Of a stretch of 64,000 bases of DNA, positions 23,697-31,366 are shown piece after piece (within the stretch, counting starts at the first letter, position 1; each line of letters starts with the position of its first letter). A program made the translations under genes and the position numbers. Source of the DNA: Caldicellulosiruptor morganii (GTDB taxonomy: Bacteria > Bacillota > Thermoanaerobacteria > Caldicellulosiruptorales > Caldicellulosiruptoraceae); contig NZ_CP113865.1 of NCBI RefSeq assembly GCF_026810225.1, positions 124,001 through 188,000 of the forward strand. The letters run 5' to 3'. The notes under the pieces are model-generated. The model had not been told where the DNA came from, ran no database searches, and worked only from the letters and a program-made list of their open reading frames with translations.

Positions 23697-25661
23697 ATGG
23701 AAAAACCAAAGTTTTATATAACAACGCCCATATACTATCCATCTGATAAACTTCATATAGGACACACATACTGCACGGTTGCAGCAGACACCATTGCAAG
23801 GTACAAAAGGCTAAGGGGCTTTGATGTGTTTTTCCTGACCGGCACAGATGAGCACGGGCAGAAGATAGAAAGAAAGGCTCAGGAAGCTGGCAAGACACCT
23901 CAGGAGTATGTTGATGAGATAGTTGCCTCAATCAAAGATCTCTGGAAGCTTATGAACATCTCATACGATGACTTTATAAGAACAACAGAAGAGAGACACA
24001 AGAAGGTTGTCCAGAAGATATTCACAAAGCTTTATGAGCAGGGAGATATTTACAAAAGCGAGTATGAGGGCTGGTACTGCACACCGTGCGAGTCCTTCTG
24101 GCTTGACAGGCAGCTTGTTGATGGCAAGTGCCCTGACTGTGGCAGACCTGTTGAGAGGGCAAGAGAAGAGAGCTACTTTTTCAGGCTTTCAAAATACCAG
24201 GATGCGCTTGTTAAATACATTGAGGAACATCCGGACTTTATTGTTCCGCAGTCGCGCGCAAATGAGATGATAAACAACTTTATAAAGCCAGGGCTTGAGG
24301 ATGTGTGCGTTTCAAGGACAACCTTGAAATGGGGAATCCCTGTGCCGTTTGACCAGAAGCATGTAATCTATGTGTGGATAGACGCACTTTCAAACTATAT
24401 AACTGCACTGGGGTATATGAGCGAGGATGACAGCAGGTTCAAAAGATACTGGCCGGCAGATGTTCACCTTGTTGGGAAAGAGATTGTCAGGTTCCACACA
24501 ATTATCTGGCCGGCAATGCTGATGGCACTGGGGCTTCCGCTTCCCAAAATGGTTTTTGGTCATGGCTGGCTGCTTTTGGAAGGCGGTAAGATGTCAAAAT
24601 CAAAAGGAAATGTTGTTGACCCTGTAATCCTTGCACAAAAATACGGGGTTGACAGCTTAAGGTATTTTCTTTTGCGCGAGATTCCGTTTGGCGCAGATGG
24701 ACACTTTTCAGAAGATGCACTGAAGACAAGGCACAATAGCGACCTTGCAAACGACCTTGGAAATCTTCTGTCACGAACAGTTGCGATGATTGAAAAATAC
24801 TTTGATGGGGTTGTGCAACTTCCTGAAGAAAAAGATGAGCTTGATAATGAGATCATAACACTGGCAAAACAGGTTTATGATAATGTATGCAAATATTTGG
24901 ATGAGCTTCAATTTTCAAATGCACTGATTGAAATCTGGAAGCTGATTGCAAGGGCAAACAAATATATAGATGAGACAATGCCATGGGTGCTTGGCAAAGA
25001 TAAGTCAAAGTATCCGCGCCTTAAGACAGTTTTGTACAACCTGGCAGAGGTTTTGAGGATTGTTGCAATACTCATTGAGCCTTTTATGCCACAGACAACA
25101 CCAAAGATGCTTTCTCAGCTTGGGATTTCAAAAGAAGAAAATCCGGATATAACAGCCTGGGAGTCGGCTGCAAATTTTGGACTTATCAAAGAGGGCACAA
25201 GGGTGAGAAAAGACCAGCCACTTTTCCCGAGAATTATTGATGATGAGGAGGAGAAAAAGGTGCAAGAACAAAGCAAAGATCTTACAAAAATAGAAGGTGC
25301 TGTGCCTGCAGATGACAAAAAAGAAGAGGAAAAGAAAGAGTATATTTCAATAGAGGATTTTGCAAAGATTGAACTTAAAGTTGCAAAAGTTTTAGAAGCA
25401 GAAAAGATAGAAGGTGCTGACAAGCTTTTGAAACTCATTGTTGACCTTGGTGATGAGAAGCGTCAGATAGTTGCGGGCATTGCAAAGCACTACAGCCCGG
25501 AAGAGCTTGTTGGCAAGAAGATTGTGGTTGTTGCAAATCTAAAGCCTGCAAAGCTTCGCGGAGTTGAGTCGCAGGGTATGCTTCTGGCAGCGTCGATTGG
25601 CGATGAGCTTTGTATAATTTCGCCTGAAAAAGACATCAAAGAGGGTGCCAGAGTAAAGTGA
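23697..25661 (+). CDS. metG: Methionyl-tRNA synthetase
   Basis: A 654-residue class I synthetase that charges tRNA-Met. HIGH is at 20-23 (LHIGH), the zinc knuckle has CTPCESF and CPDCGRP (about 125-148), and KMSKS is in GGKMSKSKGN (about 298-303). The anticodon-binding helical domain follows. After a charged Glu/Lys linker the C-terminal 110 residues form a tRNA-binding OB domain (FAKIELKVAKVLEAEKI, LRGVESQGM). The ATG at 23697 follows GGGGAGTGGGAAG; the frame upstream to 23640 is unused. The gene overlaps the start of tatD. Confidence 0.97.
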   Translation: MEKPKFYITTPIYYPSDKLHIGHTYCTVAADTIARYKRLRGFDVFFLTGTDEHGQKIERKAQEAGKTPQEYVDEIVASIKDLWKLMNISYDDFIRTTEERHKKVVQKIFTKLYEQGDIYKSEYEGWYCTPCESFWLDRQLVDGKCPDCGRPVERAREESYFFRLSKYQDALVKYIEEHPDFIVPQSRANEMINNFIKPGLEDVCVSRTTLKWGIPVPFDQKHVIYVWIDALSNYITALGYMSEDDSRFKRYWPADVHLVGKEIVRFHTIIWPAMLMALGLPLPKMVFGHGWLLLEGGKMSKSKGNVVDPVILAQKYGVDSLRYFLLREIPFGADGHFSEDALKTRHNSDLANDLGNLLSRTVAMIEKYFDGVVQLPEEKDELDNEIITLAKQVYDNVCKYLDELQFSNALIEIWKLIARANKYIDETMPWVLGKDKSKYPRLKTVLYNLAEVLRIVAILIEPFMPQTTPKMLSQLGISKEENPDITAWESAANFGLIKEGTRVRKDQPLFPRIIDDEEEKKVQEQSKDLTKIEGAVPADDKKEEEKKEYISIEDFAKIELKVAKVLEAEKIEGADKLLKLIVDLGDEKRQIVAGIAKHYSPEELVGKKIVVVANLKPAKLRGVESQGMLLAASIGDELCIISPEKDIKEGARVK

Positions 25662-26425
25662 TGATAGTTGATGTTCATGCACACTATGACGATGAGGCAT
25701 TTTTGGAAGATTTGGAGGATGTGATGGCAAAGCTAAAGAGAGAGGGGATTGTTGCCATCTCATCCTCTTCATCTATTGAATCATCAAAGGAGAATATTGA
25801 AATTGCAAAAAAGTATGATCACATTTATATAAATGTGGGGATTCATCCGCATGAGGCAAAGGATGCACCGAAGGATTTTGAGGATGATCTTTTTGAGCTT
25901 GCAGGGTTTGAAAAGAATGTTGCAATAGGTGAGATAGGGCTTGATTATCATTATGATTTTTCGCCCAGGGATGTTCAAAAAGAGGTTTTTATTCGCCAGA
26001 TAGAGGTTGCAAAAAGGCTTAATCTTCCAGTTGTTGTTCACTCAAGAGAGGCACACAAAGACACGCTTGATATTTTAAATGAGCATGCGATTGGGAAAAT
26101 ACCGGTTTTGATTCACTGCTATTCAGGTAGTGTTGAGATGAGCAGGATTTTGAGAAAACATGGGGTATACATCTCTGTTGGCGGGGTTGTGACTTTCCAG
26201 AATGCCAAAAAGCTCATAGAGGTTGTGAAAGAATACCCGCTTGAGCTTTTGATGCTTGAGACAGACAGCCCCTATCTTACCCCTCATCCTCACAGAGGAA
26301 AGCGCAATGATTCAACATATTTAAAGTATGTAATATCAAAGATTGCGCAGATTAAAGAGATTTCCGAAGAAAAAGTGATAGAAATCACTACAAAAAATGC
26401 CAGAGATGTATTTGGCATCAGGTGA
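25661..26425 (+). CDS. tatD: TatD family metal-dependent deoxyribonuclease
   Basis: A 254-residue TIM-barrel hydrolase. Metal ligands are visible in VDVHAHYDD at the start, AIGEIGLDYHYD (Glu ligand), VVVHSREAHKDT, IHCYSGS and ETDSPYLTPHPHRGKRN. TatD proteins act as 3'-5' DNases in repair and degradation. The ATG at 25661 overlaps the metG stop; a GTG at 25658 is an alternative. The metG-tatD order is common in Firmicutes. A TatD-linked radical SAM gene follows. Confidence 0.93.
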   Translation: MIVDVHAHYDDEAFLEDLEDVMAKLKREGIVAISSSSSIESSKENIEIAKKYDHIYINVGIHPHEAKDAPKDFEDDLFELAGFEKNVAIGEIGLDYHYDFSPRDVQKEVFIRQIEVAKRLNLPVVVHSREAHKDTLDILNEHAIGKIPVLIHCYSGSVEMSRILRKHGVYISVGGVVTFQNAKKLIEVVKEYPLELLMLETDSPYLTPHPHRGKRNDSTYLKYVISKIAQIKEISEEKVIEITTKNARDVFGIR

Positions 26426-26461
26426 TGAAAAAAGAAGGATAGGAGATGAGTCAAAGTAAAG

Positions 26462-27058
26462 ATGGGAATGATAACATACACAATTGACAGCAGGCTATAT
26501 ATCAATGTCACAAACAAGTGCACAAACTCATGCATATTCTGTATAAGAAACACTGAAAGAGGTCTTGGTGATGGGTATGACCTGTGGCTGGACCATGACC
26601 CAACAGCAGATGAGATTTTAAATGAGATAAAAGACCCGCAAAAGTATGATGAGATAATCTTCTGTGGCTATGGTGAGCCTTTGATAAGACTTGATGTTGT
26701 AATTGAGGTTGCAAAGAGGCTAAAAGAGAAAACAACAGTGCCCTTGAGGGTTAACACAAACGGGCATGCATCATTTATACACAGGAAAAATGTGCCACAG
26801 CTTCTTTCCGGGCTTATTGACAGGATTTCGATAAGTCTCAATGCCTCCAGCAAGCAGAAATACAATGAAATTTGCAGACCTTTTAATGAGGATATTTATG
26901 ACCATGTGATTGAGTTTATAAAAGAGAGCAAAAAATATATAAAAGAAGTGTGGGTTTCATGTGTGGACACCATAATAGATGAAGAGGAAATAGAAAGGTG
27001 CAGAGAACTTGCAAAGCAGCTTGGTGTGAATTTTAAATTGAGAGCGTATGAGGGATAA
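26462..27058 (+). CDS. TatD-linked radical SAM protein
   Basis: A 198-residue radical SAM protein with the iron-sulfur motif CTNSCIFC (about 20-27) and the SAM-binding glycine stretch IFCGYGEPLIR. The protein is short and lacks a C-terminal auxiliary cluster domain, as in the TatD-linked radical SAM family (TIGR04038). It lies 36 bases after tatD, its usual neighbour. The ATG at 26462 lies about 17 bases after GGAG, so an ATG at 26468 is also possible. The reaction is unknown. Confidence 0.9.
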   Translation: MGMITYTIDSRLYINVTNKCTNSCIFCIRNTERGLGDGYDLWLDHDPTADEILNEIKDPQKYDEIIFCGYGEPLIRLDVVIEVAKRLKEKTTVPLRVNTNGHASFIHRKNVPQLLSGLIDRISISLNASSKQKYNEICRPFNEDIYDHVIEFIKESKKYIKEVWVSCVDTIIDEEEIERCRELAKQLGVNFKLRAYEG

Positions 27059-27112
27059 TATAGAATAAAGGTGAATTTATTAGGAGTAAAAAATAAATTG
27101 AGGTGTCTTTTA

Positions 27113-28351
27113 ATGAAGTTAAAAAGTTTAAGCGTTAAAAACTTCAAAAGTTTCAAAGAAATGAATATAGAACTAAAAGATTTCAACGTGGTTATTGGTG
27201 CGAATGCTTCGGGAAAGTCAAATTTTGTTCAAGTATTTAAATTTCTACGCGATATTATAAATCTTGGCTTAGAAAATGCTGTATCCATCCAGGGGGACAT
27301 TGAATATCTTACTAATCTAAAAGAGGGCCAAGGTGAAGAATTGTCAATTGGTATAGTATGTGAAATAGAGGATGATGGGAAATTTGCAAATACAAAGCAA
27401 AACATTGAAATGACTTTCCATGAAATGAAGTATGAGTTTTCTTTAAAAGAGAAAAAAGGATCGCCAGGTTTTAAAATTGTTAACGATTGTTTGCTTCTAA
27501 AGTTTAAATTTAAGGATGAAAACGGGAAAATTATTGAGGGTGAAATCAGACTGTCTCATAAAAAAGATAAATTAGTGTATGAAATTTTTCCAAAAGGTAT
27601 TGAGGATAAAGTGGCAAGTCTTGTCCCGCTTTTATATTTAAAAATGGATTCATTACCCCAGAACCTTCTGCTAATTCAAACGCCTTTATTTTTTATATGG
27701 CGGCGCTTGACGATAGATGATATATTCCGTAATATTTCAATTTACGATTTTGAGCCCAAAAAGTCCAAAGAGGCTGCTCCAATTACAGGTAAGGCTGAAT
27801 TAGAAGAAAATGGCAGCAATCTTGCAAAAGTAGTAAAAAACATTTTGGAAAATGAGGAAAAAAGAAGAAAACTTTTTAATTTAGTAAGTGACATTTTGCC
27901 TTTTGTCAATAATCTCTTTGTAGAAAAGTTACCTGATAAGTCCTTGCTTTTCAAGCTCCAGGAATCATACTTTGAAAAAAAGGATATTCCTGCATCATTG
28001 CTTTCTGATGGGACTATTAATGTAATAGCAATGATAATTGCATTATATTTTGAAAAGAAAAAGTTTGTTATCTTTGAAGAGCCAGAAAGGAATATTCATC
28101 CTTTTCTTATTTCAAAGGTTATTGAAATGATGAAAGAAATTTCACGAAAAAAGCAAATTATTGTTACTACACATAATCCTGAAGTTGTCAAATATGCGGG
28201 GATTGATAATCTTCTTTTGGTTTCTCGTGGTAGAGATGGTTTTTCAAGAATTTATCGTCCACTTGAGAAAGACCAAATAAAGATATTTTTAGAAAATGAT
28301 TTGGGAATAGAAGAACTCTTTATTCAAAATCTTCTTGAGGTAGGAGCGTAA
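27113..28351 (+). CDS. AAA15-type ATPase (RecF/SMC-like), possible defence component
   Basis: A 412-residue ABC-like ATPase. Walker A is GANASGKSN (29-37) after the strand SVKNFKSFKEM. The late motifs are LLSDGTINVIAM (signature region), FVIFEEPERNIHP (Walker B and D-loop) and TTHNPEVV (switch histidine). No long coiled coil or transmembrane segment. The ATG at 27113 lies after GAGGTG; the frame upstream to 27071 is not needed. It is paired, 4 bases apart, with a TOPRIM-like gene. AAA15 plus TOPRIM is the architecture of OLD- and PARIS-like anti-phage systems; that function is inference. Confidence 0.85.
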   Translation: MKLKSLSVKNFKSFKEMNIELKDFNVVIGANASGKSNFVQVFKFLRDIINLGLENAVSIQGDIEYLTNLKEGQGEELSIGIVCEIEDDGKFANTKQNIEMTFHEMKYEFSLKEKKGSPGFKIVNDCLLLKFKFKDENGKIIEGEIRLSHKKDKLVYEIFPKGIEDKVASLVPLLYLKMDSLPQNLLLIQTPLFFIWRRLTIDDIFRNISIYDFEPKKSKEAAPITGKAELEENGSNLAKVVKNILENEEKRRKLFNLVSDILPFVNNLFVEKLPDKSLLFKLQESYFEKKDIPASLLSDGTINVIAMIIALYFEKKKFVIFEEPERNIHPFLISKVIEMMKEISRKKQIIVTTHNPEVVKYAGIDNLLLVSRGRDGFSRIYRPLEKDQIKIFLENDLGIEELFIQNLLEVGA

Positions 28352-28355
28352 GTAA

Positions 28356-28904
28356 ATGAACTGTGGCAAAGGTATATACGTTTTGGTGGAAGGTATAGAT
28401 GATGAGAGGTTTTTCGAACGTATATTAAAACCCATGCTCTCTTCTAAATATTCTTTTATTCATATTATAAAATACTCTGGTGATGAGTTTAAAAGCCCAA
28501 AAAGTTTACAAAAGTATTCCAATTACATAAGGGCTTTTGCAGAAAGTAATAATGATTATATTTTTATAACAGATATAGATGACTCACCATGTGTTACACA
28601 TAAAAAAGAGCAAATTGCAAAGTTGATGAAGAATATAAACAAAGAAAAAGTAGTTATAGTTAAAAAGGAGATAGAAAGCTGGTACTTGGCAGGTGCAGAA
28701 GATAATTTTTGTTCAAAATTTGGAATTTCAGAGTTTCAAATTGGTAACACCGAAAAGTTGTCAAAAGAAGATTTTAATAAATTTATCCCCCGGAATTTTG
28801 ACAGAACAGATTTCATGATAGAGCTTACAAAAAATTTTTCAATAGAAAAGGCAAAAAACCGAAATGCCTCTTTTAAATACTTTATGGAAAAGTACATCGA
28901 ATAG
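28356..28904 (+). CDS. Small TOPRIM-like protein partnered with the AAA15 ATPase
   Basis: A 182-residue protein that reads as a compact TOPRIM-type nuclease: YVLVEGIDDERFF near the start gives the catalytic Glu (E12), FITDIDDSP gives the DxD motif (D73, D75), and VKKEIESWYLAG matches a motif of DUF4276-like proteins. The ATG at 28356 is 4 bases after the ATPase stop, and its ribosome site lies inside the ATPase gene (GAGGTAGGAG). This tight coupling suggests a two-subunit machine. It is shorter than AriB or OLD nuclease domains. The exact family was not identified. Confidence 0.7.
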   Translation: MNCGKGIYVLVEGIDDERFFERILKPMLSSKYSFIHIIKYSGDEFKSPKSLQKYSNYIRAFAESNNDYIFITDIDDSPCVTHKKEQIAKLMKNINKEKVVIVKKEIESWYLAGAEDNFCSKFGISEFQIGNTEKLSKEDFNKFIPRNFDRTDFMIELTKNFSIEKAKNRNASFKYFMEKYIE

Positions 28905-29219
28905 GAATTCTAATTTTTAGAAAGTTTTTCTAACAATGATGTTTGAAAGTTTTCGTATATGTCTAAAATATATAAAAGAAAAAAAATATTTTATTAAAAT
29001 AGGTCAATTATTCACATAACCACATTTACAAAAATAAAATACAAATTTATAAAAAGTTCATTTATTTTTGGTATTGATTGGTGTATACAAAAAACATATA
29101 ATTAGTAATGTAAAGAGCAGCTGAGCAAAAAATGAAAAGTGGCTGCGGACAACCCCCTTGGTTTTTTAAAATACATAAGAGGTAGAATCCCCCCCGTTCA
29201 TTTCCTCCTTTTATATAGA
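28905..29219. other. Intergenic stretch, no gene accepted
   Basis: Very AT-rich up to about 29090, then less so. An open minus-strand frame crosses it (29062-29355) but has no ribosome site and runs through the perfect hairpin at 29220-29259, so it is not accepted as a gene. Confidence 0.5.
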
Positions 29220-29259
29220 AAGCGGGCAAGGACGCAAAAAGGTGCGTCCTTGCCCGCTT
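29220..29259. terminator. Perfect 17-bp hairpin
   Basis: AAGCGGGCAAGGACGCA (29220-29236) pairs perfectly with TGCGTCCTTGCCCGCTT (29243-29259) around a 6-base loop. It is far richer in G and C than its surroundings. No T-run follows directly on the plus strand, so it may be a terminator without a clean tail, or a mobile or structural element. Confidence 0.5.
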
Positions 29260-29356
29260 GCGATTTTGGGGGAATTTTTTTAATGCAAGCTTTTTAAAAA
29301 ATATTGTAAAATAGAATAAGGCATCTTTTTTGTCAAAGGAGAAATTCAAACGCAAA

Positions 29357-30820
29357 ATGGCAAGATATAAGATAGGTTCTCAAAGGAGCGGGGTTTTCAG
29401 GAAGACTCAAAAAGAGAAGAAAAGAAGATTTAAACGCAAATACATACTCTACATCTTTGCTGCCTGGATTCTGGCAAATGTTCTTTTGTTTCTGGCAAGA
29501 GAATATATCTCAAACTACTACTTTTCAACCCAGCTACCTGCACTTTCTCCTGAAAATTATAAAAGAATACTCATATTTGCACCCCACTGTGATGACGAGA
29601 CATTGTCTTCTGCTGGTGTTATACAAAAAGCCTTAGCAGGCGGTAGCAGGATAAAAGTTGTTGTAATGACAAACGGTGATGGCTTTACAAGAGCAGCCGG
29701 TCAAAACTTTGGGAAAATCAGACTAAAACCGGAGGATTATATACGATTTGGCTACCTTCGCCAGAACGAGACCATTCATGCTCTTGAAGACCTGGGTGTT
29801 GACAGAAAAGATATTATATTTCTGGGGTATCCGGATAGGGGTTTGAGGTATCTCTGGGAAAAATACTTCGACTCAAAAGTGAGTTATTTCAATTCTCTTA
29901 CAAGGACTTTTCATAGTCCATATTCAAATTCTTATGAAAAGAATGTCCAGTACAAAGGTGTAAACGTTGTGAGAAATATAGAGAGTATTATAAAGTCATT
30001 TGCTCCAGATTTGATAATCTATCCATATTCGCGCGACCAGCATCCTGACCACTGGGCAACCTCTGCATTTGTAAAATTTACCATCCTGAAAATGGGTTAC
30101 AAATGTGAGCAGTGGCAGTACCTTGTGCACAGAGGTGACTGGCCAACACCGTTTGGCAGGCACCCGGACATGTTCCTGGTGCCACCTTTCAAGCTTGCAT
30201 TTACAGACACCAACTGGTATCAGGTGATGCTTGATGATTTTATGATAGAGAAAAAGACAAACTCCATTTCTGATTATCACTCTCAAATGAAGGTTATGAG
30301 AGGGTTTCTGGAAGCCTTTGTAAGACAGAATGAGCTTTTTGCAAAGGTTGATGACATCATTGCAAGAAAGTATCAGGGAGATGATTTATTCTCCTCAAAG
30401 TATATTATTATGAAAGAGCCAACACATGACATCTGGTCGATCATTTTCGAAAAAGGTGCGGACATAGACAGTATCTACGCTGCACATGACAGCAGGAATA
30501 TATATATTGGAATAAAGATGGCCGGGTCGGCAAAAAGACTTATCGGCTATTATCTGCACATCCGTGCATTTAAAGACCAGAAATATCTTGGGAGGATGTA
30601 CATCCAGATTTCGGGAAGTAAAATGAAAAGCGAAAAAAATATGACAACCCCTCAGTTTTCTTTAGAGAATTCAAAATTTAAGAGAAACAAAAACTATATG
30701 ATGGTGACTCTTCCAAAGAAAGATTTACAGAATCCAAACATGCTTTTTTTGAGTCTTCGAACAGAATTTTTGGGCCGTCAGCTTGACAGAAGTGCATGGA
30801 AAGTTGTTTTGCTAAAATGA
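29357..30820 (+). CDS. Membrane-anchored PIG-L family deacetylase
   Basis: A 487-residue protein. A very basic N-terminus precedes one membrane segment (about 30-50), so the enzyme is probably outside the membrane. The PIG-L/LmbE domain has the metal-binding APHCDDETLSSAG (His, Asp, Asp) and, later, YPYSRDQHPDHWAT with the third histidine. The family deacetylates N-acetyl-sugars. A C-terminal region of about 120 residues, from DIWSIIFEKGADI, looks like a beta-rich accessory domain. The ATG at 29357 lies 15 bases after AGGAG; a TTG at 29330 would add nine residues. It converges on the nuclease gene, with 5 bases between stops. Confidence 0.85.
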   Translation: MARYKIGSQRSGVFRKTQKEKKRRFKRKYILYIFAAWILANVLLFLAREYISNYYFSTQLPALSPENYKRILIFAPHCDDETLSSAGVIQKALAGGSRIKVVVMTNGDGFTRAAGQNFGKIRLKPEDYIRFGYLRQNETIHALEDLGVDRKDIIFLGYPDRGLRYLWEKYFDSKVSYFNSLTRTFHSPYSNSYEKNVQYKGVNVVRNIESIIKSFAPDLIIYPYSRDQHPDHWATSAFVKFTILKMGYKCEQWQYLVHRGDWPTPFGRHPDMFLVPPFKLAFTDTNWYQVMLDDFMIEKKTNSISDYHSQMKVMRGFLEAFVRQNELFAKVDDIIARKYQGDDLFSSKYIIMKEPTHDIWSIIFEKGADIDSIYAAHDSRNIYIGIKMAGSAKRLIGYYLHIRAFKDQKYLGRMYIQISGSKMKSEKNMTTPQFSLENSKFKRNKNYMMVTLPKKDLQNPNMLFLSLRTEFLGRQLDRSAWKVVLLK

Positions 30821-30825
30821 AACTC

Positions 30826-31242
30826 TTACTGTGGTATGAGCTCTTCGTATTTATAGGTAAATTCTATAAGTTTTGGTGTCATGTAAATGGGAGAATTTGT
30901 TCTTAAAGCAAGTGCAATTGCATCGCTTGGTCTTGAATCTATGACAGATATGACATTGTTGTAGTCTTTTAAATAAAGCTCTGCAAAGTATGTTCCATCT
31001 TTGATATCAGTGATTACAACCTTTTGTATTGAAATGCCAAATTTTTGAAAGATGTTAATCATCAAATCGTGCGTGACCGGGCGTGGCAGCTGCTGCTTTT
31101 CAAGTGCAAGCGCGATGGACTGAGCTTCTAAAGGACCGATAAAGATGGGAAGCACCATTTTGTTGTTCCTGTCGCAAAGCAGGACTGCAAAACCTCCGCC
31201 TTCCTGGAAGAATGCAACGTTTAAAACATACATCTCAATCAT
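30826..31242 (-). CDS. Bifunctional nuclease family protein (DUF151)
   Basis: A 138-residue protein of the DUF151 family. Characteristic segments are VLPIFIGPLEAQSIALAL, HDLMINIFQKFGI and DSRPSDAIALALRT, which holds the conserved SRPSDA core. Homologues in thermophiles have been described as nucleases. The ATG at 31242 follows GAGGTG by about 9 bases; the frame runs upstream to 31326 but overlaps the terminator of the preceding gene. Single-gene unit. Confidence 0.9.
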   Translation of the reverse strand: MIEMYVLNVAFFQEGGGFAVLLCDRNNKMVLPIFIGPLEAQSIALALEKQQLPRPVTHDLMINIFQKFGISIQKVVITDIKDGTYFAELYLKDYNNVISVIDSRPSDAIALALRTNSPIYMTPKLIEFTYKYEELIPQ

Positions 31243-31289
31243 TGCAAACAGCACCTCTTTAAAGTTTTTTCTAAATTTGCTCCACAGTA

Positions 31290-31336
31290 AAAAGCAAAAA
31301 CCCCTTACTTTAATATTATGACACAAAGTAAGGGGT
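31290..31336 (-). terminator. Terminator of the metal-transporting ATPase gene
   Basis: On the minus strand ACCCCTTACTTT (31336-31325) pairs perfectly with AAAGTAAGGGGT (31311-31300) and is followed by TTTTTGCTTTTT. It starts 30 bases after the stop codon of the ATPase gene. Confidence 0.85.
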
Positions 31337-31366
31337 AAAATAAAGATTTCAATGAAAAAATTGTTT

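Noticed and set aside
29140-29200. C- and G-rich runs that looked like the start of an RNA gene
   Set aside because: No cloverleaf or conserved RNA motif could be built.
29062-29355. 97-codon minus-strand open frame
   Set aside because: No ribosome site, runs through a perfect 17-bp hairpin, and the composition is not protein-like.
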